From assembly GCA_030737875.1 (NCBI GenBank), contig CM060915.1, positions 360,465,863 through 360,529,862 of the forward strand: a stretch of DNA of 64,000 nucleotides, written 5' to 3'. The notes beneath the pieces are model-generated. The model made no database searches. It had not been told where the DNA came from and saw only the letters and a program-made list of their open reading frames with translations. Made by a program: the position numbers and the translations under genes. Positions within the stretch are counted from its first letter, which is position 1; the number at the start of each line of letters is the position of its first letter. Shown here piece by piece: positions 10,456 to 22,614 of the stretch. This DNA is from Allium sativum. Taxonomy: Eukaryota; Streptophyta; Magnoliopsida; Asparagales; Amaryllidaceae.

Positions 10456-11035
10456 TGTAACAACCTGAATTTTTGAATAATCGAATTAATTAAATTAAAG
10501 AATAATTAATCTCAGATGTGAGAATTAAGGGAAGCGGGTTGCGCCATTGTGTTCGTCTCGGGATTCTGGTTGAGATATCCGAGTTTGCGTAAAACGAACA
10601 CCGGATGAAGGAGATATGGACGAACGAAGTCAGGAGGAAAAATCAGAAGAAAAAAAAAATAATTGCACTAGTGCGCCAATACAAATGTTGCACTGGCGCA
10701 CCTGCCAAGTGCGCCAGGCCGAGCAGAAAGCCTGCACAGCTTTCTGGTGTAATCTGATCCATACTGTGACTTATTGCTGAGTCCTTTCTGACTCCTTGCT
10801 GAGTCATTAGGGTTGAGGTGTCACCCTATCCCAACTGAATGATTTTGATTAACCCTAAGATCATCCGATGGCTATAATTAAATTGAAATTCTTTATAAAC
10901 ATGGGTAGACTCAAACACTAAAATCAAATAAAAATCTGAATCATGGTCGTCATGCTGTCATCTTGTAACCTAGAGTAGCCGCCACCAACTAGAGGGAAAT
11001 CAAAGCTAATCAACTCAATTCTATTTGACTCTAAT
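10456..11035 (+). mobile_element. T1 3' LTR, first part
   Basis: Starts TGTAACAACC right after the PPT and runs to CTAAT (11031-11035), where T2 inserted; the rest is 29145-31734. It holds a U3 with two perfect GC-rich hairpins and a TATA-like TATAAAC at 10894-10900. That TATA site corresponds to TATATAAA in the T2 3' LTR (13776-13783, minus strand), which supports a promoter there. Confidence 0.9.
10693..10746 (+). repeat. two perfect GC-rich hairpins in Tekay U3 (T1)
   Basis: CTGGCGCAC/GTGCGCCAG (9-bp arms, 10693-10717), then CAGAAAGC/GCTTTCTG (8-bp arms, 10724-10746). Equivalent hairpins are at 28836-28927 and about 20475-20565 in T2. They stand out in an otherwise AT-rich LTR. Confidence 0.8.
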
Positions 11036-13923
11036 TGTAACATCCCACTTCCATTAATGTCACTCACCAAGGGAATGCATCAATGTCCATGAAGCGTTAT
11101 TGTTTGTGTAGAACAGATGAATTACAAGAATAAATAAATAAAACAACACAGCGGAAGATAAAACTTATTTTACTTCGTCATAACTAATAACGAGTTTACA
11201 TAATTAGTTTCCAAAGACATTACAACAGGATCAGTAGTCTTTTCTAAAAACTTCAAAGTACATCAAGAAGAAAACACTTAAATAACAAAAATGCATAAAT
11301 CCCCACTGAGCATAAGCAAAGCCATAAAGATGAGAGAGTCCCAAGCGATACATCTACTAACTTCAAGCAACTGAACGAAATTGGCACTAAGCTGTAGTAT
11401 TCCCTCCTTGCAAACCTGAGGGGGGGGAGGGAAGGAGGAAAAGAGGTGGAAAGAAAAGGGGGTCAGACATAAAGTCTGGCGAGTGCGATAACTTTAACAA
11501 TATATTTATCAAAATAACTAGGCTAAGGCATAAGCTGGAAAATAAGGAAATGACTGTGAACAATTGGGTAAGACAGAACAAAACGAGGAAATAAGATGAA
11601 CCAAGATAACATTAAAGGCACCCCTAATCACTACAAGATAATTACTACACTGCACCACCACTAGTCACCCTAAAGGTTGATCCCGCCTACGGAACTTAAT
11701 AATGATAATGGTAGTTTAGTGTACCCCTAGCTACCTTCATAGGTGCCGTCTGCCCCTATCTCCACTAGGTGTACCCACTACCCCCACTCGATCGGCTCCC
11801 TAACTCGTAGATACCCGTGCTGGCCCCATAGTGCGGTGTATCACTCCCCAAAGTGGCAAACCGATACAACCAAAAATGCATGGCTTATATCTACATGATG
11901 CAACAACGTCTTACCTATCAGCCCGGGCCCACACATGCATATGAACTTGTTGGACTTGCGTTGCCACCGCTGACCCGTTTTGACCTCTTACAATCAAATC
12001 CAGTATGCGTGTCCTGTCCTCAACTTGGGTCGAGCCCACAAAGATACTTAATGGGTTACCAGTTTGAAAAGGGCCCTCATGCATGACACAAGCTTTCCAC
12101 CTATGCTTGGTCCCCTCTAAGGTTTTTCCCACTTAACCCCATTCTTATTCATGTCTTCTTACATGTTTCAATCTTTGTTAAGTGCATCTAATCGTATTTC
12201 ATATGCCACCCAAGGCACCCACTTAACCCCCCCATGTCCCATTACATGTTTATCTGGTTAAGTGTTTCTTAATTCATTAAGACCGTAACCTTGTAAAGAC
12301 CTCCCACATTAGACTGGGATTTGTGGCAGTTGGATTTGCCAGGCAGTTCCGGGCAGTCTTACACCACAAATGAGCCTAACCTCGTGTCTTTACAACTGTT
12401 ATGCATTTAATTTATGCCTATGACCTCCCACATTAGACTGACATTTGTGGCAGCTGGATTTGCTGGGCGGGTCCGGGCAGTCTTACACCACAAACGAGTC
12501 TAACCTAGTGTCTTAGGCGATTAATTACACCTAATTAATTACCCCCAATTTGAATTAATTTCCCTATTCAAATTGCCAATCGATTACAAATTTAACTATG
12601 TCCATAATTGACTCAATTTTGTCCATCTATTTATGGTATATAAAATTATACCAATTAACATCACATTTAAGGCATTTATGCCAATTCTCAATATTAAATC
12701 TTTTAGTATTATCCCATTGCCCCACGTTGTACTTTCGTTCGTTTAACGTAAAATATATGTTAGACTCGAATAGTCTAACTTATGGAATAAAGAGAAAACA
12801 TCACAACATGCATAGGATAAAAACTAGATCTAAACAAAAGGGGTGAACTTGCATGTGTGAATAAGGTTTTTCATCTAAATCTTGCATATGCCAAAGTTAC
12901 AAACTTGCATAAACTATGGATGTCATAGATCTAATCATAATGTGTAAACTTGCATAGGCAATAGTCACAAACTTGCATAAACTATGGATGTCATAGATCT
13001 AATCATAAGGTGTAAACTTGCATAGGCAATGGTCACAAACTTATGTTACATGATTCAAACTCCAACATATATATATATATATATATACATATACACACAC
13101 ACTTGCATATGTGATTTATACAACATAGACTATGATGTAAACTTGCATCTAACTCACACATGTCATAGCCTAACTTTAGGTCCAATTTACACATAAAATA
13201 GATGTCATGAAACATGTAAGGTTGTATATGATTCTCACTAACTTGCATATAATTCATATCTAAATTAACATCTAAACTTGCATACATACATATGATTTAA
13301 CATATGAATCAGTTCTAGCAACATAATCAAACTAGCATATGAAACATCATTATGAATTGATTGTACATAAGCCAACAATTAACATAGATTTACAACATAG
13401 ATGATAACATCACAGCTTTACAACATAGATAATAACATCATAGACTCACAACATAGATAATAACATAACGGTCAATGATTCACAACGTAACCATATAATC
13501 CAAATCATCGCTCAATCCAATTAAATTGTTAATTAACTTATTAAAGAAATCGAACTCACAAAAAGAAGGTCTTGCGTTCTGAAATCTGAGTTCTGAAATT
13601 GATTCAGCTCGCCTTTGTAGTAGATTCGTTATTGTTTAGATTAGAGTTGAATAGAACTGAATTGATTAGCTTCGATTTCCCTCTAGTTGGTGGCGGCCAC
13701 TCTAGGTTATAAGATGGCAGCATGACGGCCGTGATTCAGATTTTTACTTGATTTTAGGATTTGGGTCTACCCATGTTTATATAGAATTTCAAGTTAATTA
13801 TAGCCGTCGGATGATCTTAGGGTTAAACAAAACCACTCAGTCAGGATCGGGTGACACCTCAGCCCTAATGACTCAGCAAGGAGTCAGAAAGGACTCAACA
13901 ATGAGTCACAATATGGATTAGAT
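11036..13923 (-). mobile_element. T2 3' LTR, R/U5-side part
   Basis: Matches 25945-28830 of the T2 5' LTR almost throughout and 29145-31734 of T1 in the opposite orientation. It contains the direct-repeat pair at 12297-12512, two 66-bp repeats of the CTTGCATAAACTATGGATGT type (12905-13037), an AT microsatellite (13065-13086) and a likely TATA box (13776-13783). No protein-coding region; short ORFs (11853-12086, 13033-13287) recur in every LTR copy because the LTR does. Confidence 0.92.
12297..12512 (-). repeat. two-copy LTR repeat with a CCCGGACCCGCCCGGC core
   Basis: Two units about 124 bases apart, each with CCTCCCACATTAGACT and a GCCGGGCGGGTCCGGG-like core, the first unit mutated. The pair is kept at 27211-27425 (T2 5' LTR) and 30232-30443 (T1), and in diverged form in F (63592-63787). 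Confidence 0.8.
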
Positions 13924-15500
13924 TGTAACGGCCCGGATTTCGCCCGGACCCAATCGATCGCAAAATCGACTAAGACTGTTCAAAACCCGAATACGTTAAC
14001 TCTGGGAATACAACACATTAAAACAATAACAGCAAACTATTATAAACATTACAATAATGTTACATCAGAGTACAAAACATATCAGAGTAAATCGAATAAA
14101 ATTACAGCGGAAGATAAATTGTAGAAAATTAAATACAATAAACAGTGGAAGACTTCTATGCTTTGGACACAGCTTTAGGTTTCGATCCAGAATCCTGCTC
14201 AAGAGATAAATATCTGCAAAAAGCTACTCAAATGCTCATATGGAAAAGAGGGCACCCGAGTTTGCAAAGTGAAACAGAATCAGTCATAGGACTGGTGTGA
14301 GAATTCTTAACTAATATAACTGATAGCAATAAGGCAAATCGAAGGTCCATGCCGCTAACGCGGAATGGGTTTTATTCCAATGTATTGTCGGTGCATAAAT
14401 TAAAGTAAATCGTTAAACAACGCAATGCTTTTTAGAAAAATGGAATCATCATAAGACTCAAGTCCCATCACACAATGCAACGCAAACCAGAGGATAGAGT
14501 TTTACCTTATGATGATTAAACATGCCTGGTACGATAAAACAAATTTGATATTATTATTAGTGTATATATGTTTCAAAAACATTTCAAAGTAAATGTATCA
14601 ATGCTAGGAAACATAGCTACCATATACTATGCCTCCATACTAGTAATACAATCAAGTCCGTAGGGTCGTATTGGGAATTGGGTTTCCGTCACGAGTCAAG
14701 GCTAGGAACGATCTCCTTACAGATTCGAGATACTCTAGCTAATGTCTCAGGATCCCCCGCAGTGAACCCTTGGATCCTGCAGGGCCGGTCCACACATACG
14801 ATTTTGCGGATTGGCAATTCCTGAACACACATTTCCCAGTCATATAGGACCTAATATCCGAGGAGCCTCATTCCATCGTCCACATAAGTAAAATGTCGGG
14901 CCGTGTAAAACCCAAACACCACTTCTAGCTAGAAAGAAAGTGCTGCTCTACGTGCGTTCCCTTGCTCCGTTTTAGACTCAACCGGGTTGTGAGGCTTGTG
15001 AAGCTACGTAATACACAAAGCTATGCTTATTCAAGCTGTGCTTTGATCGTCACCACAAGGTTCTGCTTTTCAACAAGAAACCTTGATCATTGCATCTTGG
15101 TATGCCAGACTGTCAATCCATATCATACTATTAATCCTTTGCCAAAATATACAAAAGGGTGTTAAGCAAGAGAATAAATTCTCCGCCACCAAGCATTCAT
15201 ACATTCAATAGAAAATCAATAAATACAATATAAAGGAGTACAATGTCGGACACACATTCCATTTATAAGCCCGTTCTGGGTCTGAACGAAACTATATCCG
15301 GTAGATCTCCAAGTATGTTTGGACAACTACCACCGAAACCCTTTTCAAGGTAGCAAATCAATCGAGGGCATCAGTAGCCGTCATCCATTCGATGTCGAAG
15401 ATTACCGGTCTTCAATCACCGTCTTCGACTTAGGTCGACGTATAATCATTTGAAATGAGATTGAACTCGGACTTTTCAAATGATCTTCGCATATATATAT
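13924..15500 (-). other. conserved U5-half core of the S2 LTR
   Basis: Less AT-rich than the rest of S2 and alignable by landmarks with S1 2010-3600, B 35176-36600, A 50800-52248 and C 56200-57563. It is non-coding. A 67-codon ORF (14962-15165) is not shared with the other copies and I do not accept it as a gene. Confidence 0.6.
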
Positions 15501-15835
15501 ATATATTTTTTAAAATCATTTCATATCATTATTAGTATTTAATAATTATTTATCGCTATTTTTATTTATATAAAAATAGCTAAATTTAATTTAACGACGC
15601 TTCGGGTCAATGGGCGACCCTTGCGCTGTTTTTACTAAAATTTGTTTTACACGTTTCTCTAAATCTAAATGTTGGATTTTAACATAATTCATATCGTTGG
15701 AAAGGTCTTCCCAAGGCGAACCTAACGGTTTCAGTTTTGGGAAAATCCGACGGTCGGTTATTTCGGTATAATCAATTAAAGACACGATTCTAAGACGCGA
15801 ACTACCATGCTCGGTTCGTTTGATTTTAATTTCTA

Positions 15836-15884
<49 letters not shown>
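15836..15884. repeat. (CT)n(AT)n compound microsatellite (S2)
   Basis: About 25 bases of CT followed by about 24 of AT. A 102-codon minus-strand ORF here owes its Arg/Glu and Ile/Tyr runs to it. A second CT-rich stretch is absent. Confidence 0.92.
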
Positions 15885-15885
<1 letters not shown>

Positions 15886-16059
15886 ATTCTGTCATCCATT
15901 CATTTCACTATATTTTGCTAACATCGAATATCCCTATTTGTATATATAATGTCGAGGTATAACATGACACACAATAATGCTTATTTTTATTTTAATTTAC
16001 ATACACATCCTAAACATAACAATGTATATTTTCTTTGATCTTTCAAATACACAAATTGT

Positions 16060-18060
16060 ATATTTGGTTTCATTATTCTTTCTAATGAAAAACCATTCAA
16101 CAAAACATAAATTTCTAATCCTTTTATTTACATTGAAAAATGTAATTTTCTATTCCTGTTTTATTTACATTGAGAAATGTAAACTTTAATTTCATTTTCT
16201 ATTTACATTGGAAAATTTAAATTTCTATATTTCTCTAATTACATATAAAAATGTAACTTCATATTTTTCTTCTGTTTACATTGAAAAATGTAACTTCTTT
16301 TTACCGTCTCTAAAACGATGATAAAAATATATAATATTTATTCTATTCTTTTATCGCATCTAAAGTGACGATAAAAATATACATTTCATTTCTACTCTTT
16401 TTATCACATCTAAAATGACGATAAAAAATATACATTTTAATTCTAATATTTTTATTGCATTAAAATTGTAAAGTTTTCTTTTTAATCTATTCTGCATTAA
16501 AAATGTGACTTTTCCTTTTTTTAATCTAATTTACGTAAAAAGAATGTAAATAATTTTGCAATGTCAAAATCTAATCTTTTCATTACGTAAAAATGTAATT
16601 TTCTTACTTTAAATCTTAATTACATGAAAATGTAATTTTCTTACTTTAAATCTTAATTACATGAAAATATAAACTTTATCTTCTTTAACTTAATTACATA
16701 AAAATGTAATTTTTCTCCTTTATCTTAATTTACATGATAAATGTAAATTTTTCAGTTTTAATCTAATTCACATGGAAATTGGCTTAATTACATAAAAACG
16801 TAATTTTTATGTTCTTTAACTAAATTACATAAAAATGTAATTTTCTTCTAATTCTTATTTACATTAAGAAAAATATAACTTTTCTAGTTCTTATTTACAT
16901 TAAGAAAATATAAAACCTTTCTAATTCTTTAAATTCTACTTCTTATTTACATTAAAATGTAAATTTTCTCTTTAATTCTATTTGCATGAAAATGTCAATT
17001 AATCCTTTAATCTTGACTACCTGAAAATGAATTTTTCTTACTTTTAAATCATTTTTTTTCTATAACTAAATTGCAAATAAAGACGTACTTTTTACCTTCA
17101 TGTTTTTATTTGCAACTAATTTGCAAATAAAAATGTACTTAATTTTCTTTGGTTTTTATTTGCATATAAAAGGCAAATAAAATGTACTTCTTTTTCTATG
17201 GTTTTTATTTGCATATAAGAAGGCAAATAAAAATGTACTTCTTTTTCTATGGTTTTTATTTGCATATAAAAGGCAAATAAAAATGTCAACTTTTTATAAT
17301 CATGTTTTTATTTACAACAAAAATGTAAATAAAGTATTCTTTCTCTTTACATGTTTTATTTACACTAAATGTGAATAAGTGTATTCTTTTTCTTTTTCAT
17401 GTTTATTTACACTAAATGTAGACAAATGTATTCTTTTTCTTTATATGTTTATTTACACTAAATGTAAATAAAGTTTTCTTTTTCTATATATGTTTATTTA
17501 CACTACATGCTTTTCTATATATGTACACAAAATGTAGATAAAGTTTTCACTATAAATATTTTCCTTTTATTTACATAGAAAATGCAAATAAAGTTTTCAC
17601 TACAAATATGTTCATTTTATTTACATAGAAAATGTAAATAAAGTTCTCACTACAAATATGTTCATTTTATTTACATAGAAAATGCAAATAAAGTTTTCAC
17701 TACAAACATGTTCATTTTATTTACATAGAAAATGTAAATAAAGTTTTCACTACAAATATGTTCATTTGATTTACATAGAAAATGCAAACAAAGTTTTCAC
17801 TACAAATATGTTCATTTTATTTACATAGAAAATGCAAACAAAGTTTTCACTACAAATATGTTCATTTTATTTACATAGAAAATGCAAATAAAGTTTTCAC
17901 TATAAATATGTTCATTTTATTTACATAGAAAATGCAAATAAATTTTTCACTACAAATATGTTCATTTTATTTACATAGAAAATGTAAATAAAGTTTTCAC
18001 TACAAATATGTTCATAAGTTTCATTCTTTTTATTTACACAAATAAATGTAAATAAAGGTG
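16060..18060. repeat. 2-kb array of about 40 hairpin units with co-varying arms (S2)
   Basis: A hairpin recurs about every 45-60 bases, and its arms change along the array while staying complementary. Examples: TTTACATT/AATGTAAA (16164-16183), TTTTATCG/CGATAAAA (16349-16376), AATTACAT/ATGTAATT (16618-16637), TTTATTTGCAA/TTGCAAATAAA (17105-17131), TTTATTTACA/TGTAAATAAA (17448-17472), TTTATTTACAT/ATGTAAATAAA (17616-17642). Loops are 3-12 bases and A-rich. Because the arms are self-complementary the array reads alike on both strands. Non-coding. Confidence 0.88.
17540..18015. repeat. 50-bp tandem repeat, about 9-10 copies (S2)
   Basis: The homogeneous end of the hairpin array. The unit begins TTCATTTTATTTACATAGAA and ends TTTTCACTACAAATATG; the AATGYAAATA block recurs exactly every 50 bases from 17581 to 17981. 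Each unit contains one hairpin; some copies have a C in the right arm. There are no unique spacers. Confidence 0.93.
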
Positions 18061-18267
18061 TTCACATATTTTGTTTCCTATTTCTACACGTACGGTAAAA
18101 ATAATCTTAATTTCATATTTCAACTATGACGCCAAAATATGTTTATTATTCTAATTTCATGAATACGCTAAAAATAAGATAATTTTTCTATTTTCACAAC
18201 CGCGCTAAAAATATGATAATTTTCCTACTTTCATGAACGCTCTAAAAATATGATAACACATAAATCT

Positions 18268-18474
18268 GGTGTCAAGTTTTCATGTCAACGCATCTAATAA
18301 CAACATATAATTTGGTGTCAAGTTTTCATGTCAACGCATCTAATAACAACATATAATTTGGTGTCAAGTTTTCATGTCGACGCATCTAATAACAACATAT
18401 AATTCGGTGTCGAGTTTTCATGTCAACGCATCTAATAACAACATATAATTTGGTGTCTAGTTTTCATGTATCGG
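18268..18474. repeat. 46-bp tandem repeat, 4.5 copies (S2)
   Basis: The unit begins GGTGTCAAGTTTTCATGTCA and ends CAACATATAATTT; starts are at 18268, 18314, 18360, 18406 and 18452. Near-identical copies show recent expansion. The interval 18480-18545 has a smaller duplication around AAACTTTATTTTATTT. Confidence 0.92.
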
Positions 18475-18984
18475 AATATAAGATCCAAACTTTATTTTAT
18501 TTATGAATCAAAATTTAAAAGATTCAAACTTTATTTTATTTATAAAAAATAAAGATGAGAACTTGTATGAAGATTACATCAAAATTTATGGATCTAAACG
18601 AACATGGCTATCTCAAACATCACAAGGCATTACAGAACCACAAAATCCAAAATACAAAGCGTAGCAGATGAGATTACAAACATGTATTCATGAATCTAAT
18701 TCAACGATAATTAATTAACTGACTAATTAATTTTCTTAAAAACAGAAATCTCACTGAGCTTTTAATCAGAATAAATCATATCTGGAATTTGTTCAAAATT
18801 TGAACTGCTCCGTTTCAGATCTTGTCTGTTCCATAGCGTAAATCTTGTTTTTGCGATTCTAACGCACCAGAGATCATTTGATTTCGGTTTCAATGAAGAT
18901 GTTATGATCCCATTTATATTAATTATAAAATTAGATTAATTAAATTATAACTAAAATTTAATCAACTTTTTAAAACACAAAACA

Positions 18985-19170
18985 AACGTTGCCCTCTCTC
19001 TTTAATTCTCTGCACGCCGTCATCTTCAGCTGAACCCATCGGCCGATTTCGAAAGCCACCTGCGCACGTTCATCACCGCCATTTGCTGGTGATCCGAAGG
19101 TTCCCCCACGTTGCCCTAGCCACCAGCCACCACCGGCGATGACAGGGTCGAGCGCGACCCCCCTTATGCT
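18985..19170. other. GC-rich cassette in S2 LTR
   Basis: The only GC-rich island of S2, with CCACCGGCGATGACAGGGTC-type sequence. A 73-codon minus-strand ORF covers it but shows no domain. It lies where the other giant LTRs carry their own, unrelated GC-richer stretches. It could be captured host exon or leader sequence. Function unknown. Confidence 0.4.
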
Positions 19171-19199
19171 TGAAATCCAGTTCACACGCAAGTCCCTTG

Positions 19200-19571
19200 A
19201 GAGATGATTTTCGACGATTTACTTAATTATAACAAATCATGGCTGTTGAATACAAAGATCACAGGAAGCTCTTCGGTTTGGTATATGGAACTCTCGAATC
19301 ATTGAGGAATTTTATTTAGAGGATAAGGATTTATTGGAGGAAGAAGGAAAATATAATATAAAGCACAATGAGAGTAAAACATATAGATGAGTAAGAAAAG
19401 AAAGTCTATAAATTGATGAATTAAATTTGGCATAGATTATGTAGCCAATAAATGCAAAAATGAATTAAAAAAAAAGGTTTCATTGTTTCCTAATGCACTA
19501 AAGAATATGACAACCTTTATTTAAACTTAAATTTATTACCTTGTTTTCATAAGTATTGAATTCCACTAAGC

Positions 19572-19615
<44 letters not shown>

Positions 19616-19689
19616 ATCCTATTTCTATCACCAAAAAGTACCATTTATGATGTAAATCTATTTGTATCAAAAAAAAGTAAGAACAAAAT

Positions 19690-19727
<38 letters not shown>

Positions 19728-20456
19728 CACATGGTTAATATGCAATTTTTCTCTCATACTGAAATAGAAACAAATAAATTTTGAATAACAAAAGTTAACT
19801 TCATATACATAACATATGTGCACATTTAAAAAGGTAATAACTCACTGTTATATGATTATAATTGTTGACTGCTTTCAAATTATCATGGACAAATTGATTA
19901 ACTTAAATAGATGGAATAAATTGCATTATCTCCATGATATTAGCAAAAAAGGTATGTTCGATTTCAAATAAATCTGACAGGTTGAACATGATTTGCTCTA
20001 AAAAAAAAAATTAACGTAGCATGATTTGCTCAAATATTTTTAATAGACTATAATCCTGGAATAATTTCTACCATATCCATTAATAAAAATTCCGCTTAAA
20101 ATAGTCAAACTGATAACATTGGCATTATCAATAATATAAAATAGGAATTAATGTAGATATCCTTATGTTATTATTATTATTTTACATTTATGATTAGGAT
20201 ACCTGTAATTGTATAAATTTATAAAATTAGAATGAAATATTTTTGAAACCTCAGAAGAAACATTAATACATTCCAAGCGTCAATTATGCATCACCAAATA
20301 TGTAAACGAAAACACCAATAAAAGTCGGGCATGTGCTTTGCATAAAAATAATAATTTTTTTTTCGTTATTATTTAAAATAAACTATTAAATATTAAAAAT
20401 ACATTAAAATTCTAAAATAATAATTTTAAATTAGCCCCAAAATTTAGGGTTGTTAC
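19200..20456 (-). other. AT-rich U3 part of S2 with two long AT microsatellites
   Basis: Plain AT-rich LTR sequence. TA tracts of about 38 and 35 bases lie at 19576-19613 and 19691-19725. I see no module M, no coding region and no other repeat here. Confidence 0.7.
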
Positions 20457-20775
20457 CAGATTGCACCAGAAAGTTGTGCAGGCTTTCTGCTCGGCCTAGG
20501 CGCACTTGGCAGGTGCGCCATGCCACTTTTGTACTAGCGCACTTCCCAAGTGCGCCAGTGCAGTTATATTTTTTGCTTCTTCTTGTTTTTCCGCCTAACT
20601 TCGTTTGTCCATATCTCCTTCATCCGATATCCGTTTTACGCAAACTCGGACTCTATCTCAACCAGAATTCCGAGACAAACACAATGGCGTAACCCGTTTC
20701 CCTTAATTCTCACATCTGAGACTAATTATTTTTTAATTTAGTTAATTCGATTATTCAAAAATTAGGGGTGCTACA
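20457..20775 (-). mobile_element. T2 3' LTR, U3 start
   Basis: On the minus strand it starts TGTAGCACCCC beside the PPT and matches 28830-29144 of the 5' LTR. It carries the GC-rich U3 hairpins. It joins 13923 once S2 is removed. Confidence 0.92.
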
Positions 20776-20809
20776 TTCTCCCCTACTTAAAGGATTTCTT
20801 CCTCGAAAT
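20776..20809 (-). promoter_or_regulatory. polypurine tract and palindromic box (T2)
   Basis: Minus-strand AAGTAGGGGAGAA abuts the LTR. The box reads ATTTCGAGGAAGAAAT (20794-20809), one change from the T1 form. It primes plus-strand synthesis. Confidence 0.85.
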
Positions 20810-21343
20810 CTCTAAGTCAAGAAGAACATATCCTACCATCCAATCATCCATCTACTCAACCACCAACCACTAGCAACCACAGTCCTTAAAAGATTTCTAA
20901 TGCTTTTCATGTACATATGCATAGTGTGTGTATATGTCCGTATACTAATGCTAAATCAGGCGGTCCACTGATTCAGTCGACCTCCTTAATGCAAATAATG
21001 ATAGTGCCATGTATCCATCATGTATGCAAAGAATCCTATACATATCATTACTACATGTGTGCACAACCATCCATATAAATGCAACATCCATATGATACAC
21101 ACATTCAATGTACATTCATTTTACTAAATACTTCCATTTATATGCAATATGAAAGTGACTGAGCCGATCTAGTGCCTAAAGTGTGTGTATATGCATCCAC
21201 GAGCAACCACTAGCAAACACTTGCATTCGCATGCATCCATCATACATAATATGTCTCAATCACATGTTTCAACCATAGGACTACCCTATCTAAAGGACAA
21301 AGGTACTAGCGAGGGGACATACTAAGGATAAAACAAGTACAAG
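20810..21343 (-). other. non-coding 3' internal region of T2
   Basis: Counterpart of 9942-10421 in T1, with the same order of motifs. I see nothing coding in it. Confidence 0.75.
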
Positions 21344-22580
21344 CTAAGCGATAAAGGAGAAATTAAAAGACATATCCTCGAAAAGAAAAGGGTACAATGA
21401 ACGCATCTTCTCTTCCGTCTCCCAAGTAGTGTTGCTCTCATCATCTCCCCATTGCACTTTGACTAGCTTGACCTCTCGATTCCTCAACTTCTTAATCTCC
21501 GACCCAAGAATGCACGTGGGAGCTCGTCGAATCGTCGCATTACGCTCTATCTCCACCTCTCTAAGCAAGCTCGGCTCTACCACTTCCGCGGTCTCATGCA
21601 AGCACTTCCTCAAATGTGATACATGGAATGCGTCGTGTACACCACTGAGTCTCTCGGGCAACTCCACTCTATACATCATCTGTCCAATCCTCTCCTTAAT
21701 AGGAAATGGCCCTACGAACCTTGGTGCTAACTTCCCAACGGACCCAAAGCGAACAACATTCCGTAATAGAGACACCTTGATAAAGACCATGTCCCCAATA
21801 TCAAACTCAAGATCTGTCCTCCTCTTGTCCACATAAGATTTCTGCCTATCTTGCGCCGTCTTCGTCCTCCTTTGAATTAAATCGATCTTTTCCGAAGTCT
21901 CTCTGATCATATCGGGCCCAAGTAAGATCTTATCCATAGATTCCCACCAACATGTAGGCGAACGACACGACCATCCATAAAGAGCCTCGAAAGGTGCCAT
22001 GCCAATGCTAGACTGAAAGCTATTATTATATGCGAACTATACCAAAGGAAGATGCTCCTCCCGTGTACCTCCGAAGTCTAAAACACATAGCCTCAAAAGG
22101 TCCTCTAGAATACGATTCAACCTCTCGGTCTGGCCGTCCGTCTGAGGATGATATGCGGTGCTCAAACATAACCGAGTCCCTACCGCCTCTTGCAAGCTCT
22201 TCCAAAACTCGCTAGTAAAGATAAGATCGCGATCGCTCACTATGCTAGAAGGAACACCGTGCAAACGAACTATCTCTCGAATGTATACGGAGGCTAACCA
22301 TGGAGCAGTCCTCTTACTCTTCACGAGAATGAAATGGGCGCTCTTAGTAAGTCTATCTACCACGACACAAATCCTCGTATTACCCTTCCTCGATCTCGGT
22401 AACCCGTCAACAAAGTCCATCGAGACACTCTCCCACTTCCATTGTGGGATCTCCAATGGGTGAAGCAACCCAACGGGCTTCTTTTGCCCTGCTTTTACTT
22501 ATTGGCACACCAAGCATCTAGCGACAAACTCGACCACATCCTTCTTCATACCGGCCCAAAAGTAAACTCGTCTCATGTCC
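21344..22580 (-). pseudogene. pol: integrase C-terminal part and chromodomain (T2)
   Basis: Order on the minus strand: zinc-site Cys pair CLVC, DDE core ([27 protein letters not shown]), GPY/F region (KLAPRFVGPFPI), VFHVSHLRKCL and a chromodomain ending KLVKVQWGDDESNTTWE..YPFLFE. Breaks: TAA at 22499-22501 (CAA in T1) and TAG at 22037-22039 (GAG in T1, a transversion). The frame stops at FIA with a TAG where T1 reads TAC. Catalytic residues are retained. The zinc-site His pair lies on the far side of the 17-bp duplication in the preceding entry. Confidence 0.9.
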
Positions 22581-22614
22581 ATGTACATCTTGTCCCCATT
22601 TACATCTTGTCCCC
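22581..22614 (-). repeat. 17-bp tandem duplication breaking T2 pol
   Basis: ATGTACATCTTGTCCCC and ATTTACATCTTGTCCCC stand in tandem; T1 has one copy. The extra 17 bases shift the frame and create the stop at 22600-22602 just after PDGDKM in the integrase zinc region. Confidence 0.9.

Larger units (their letters stand above)
13924..20456 (-). mobile_element. S2: solo giant LTR, about 6.5 kb, inside T2 3' LTR
   Basis: It splits a Tekay LTR that is continuous at 28800-28870. On the minus strand it runs from GTAACAACCC (the first T of TGTAAC seems lost) to CCGGGCCGTTACA. Flanks are TAGAT (13919-13923) and CAGAT (20457-20461); the uninterrupted copy reads CAGAT, so this is a 5-bp duplication with one C-to-T change. 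Landmarks shared with the other giant LTRs include hairpin H2 (14281-14294), two CAGCGGAA-like sites and a block ending TTCCGTCACGAG. No primer site or PPT is present, so it is a solo LTR. It is the most diverged member and lacks recognisable H1 or module M. Confidence 0.82.

Noticed and set aside
17540..18015. Evenly spaced repeats resembling a CRISPR array
   Set aside because: Copies are contiguous 50-bp tandem units with no unique spacers, in a plant LTR retrotransposon.
18970..19191. 73-codon minus-strand ORF in the GC-rich island of S2
   Set aside because: No recognisable domain, and GC-rich DNA gives chance ORFs. Kept only as a cassette of unknown origin.
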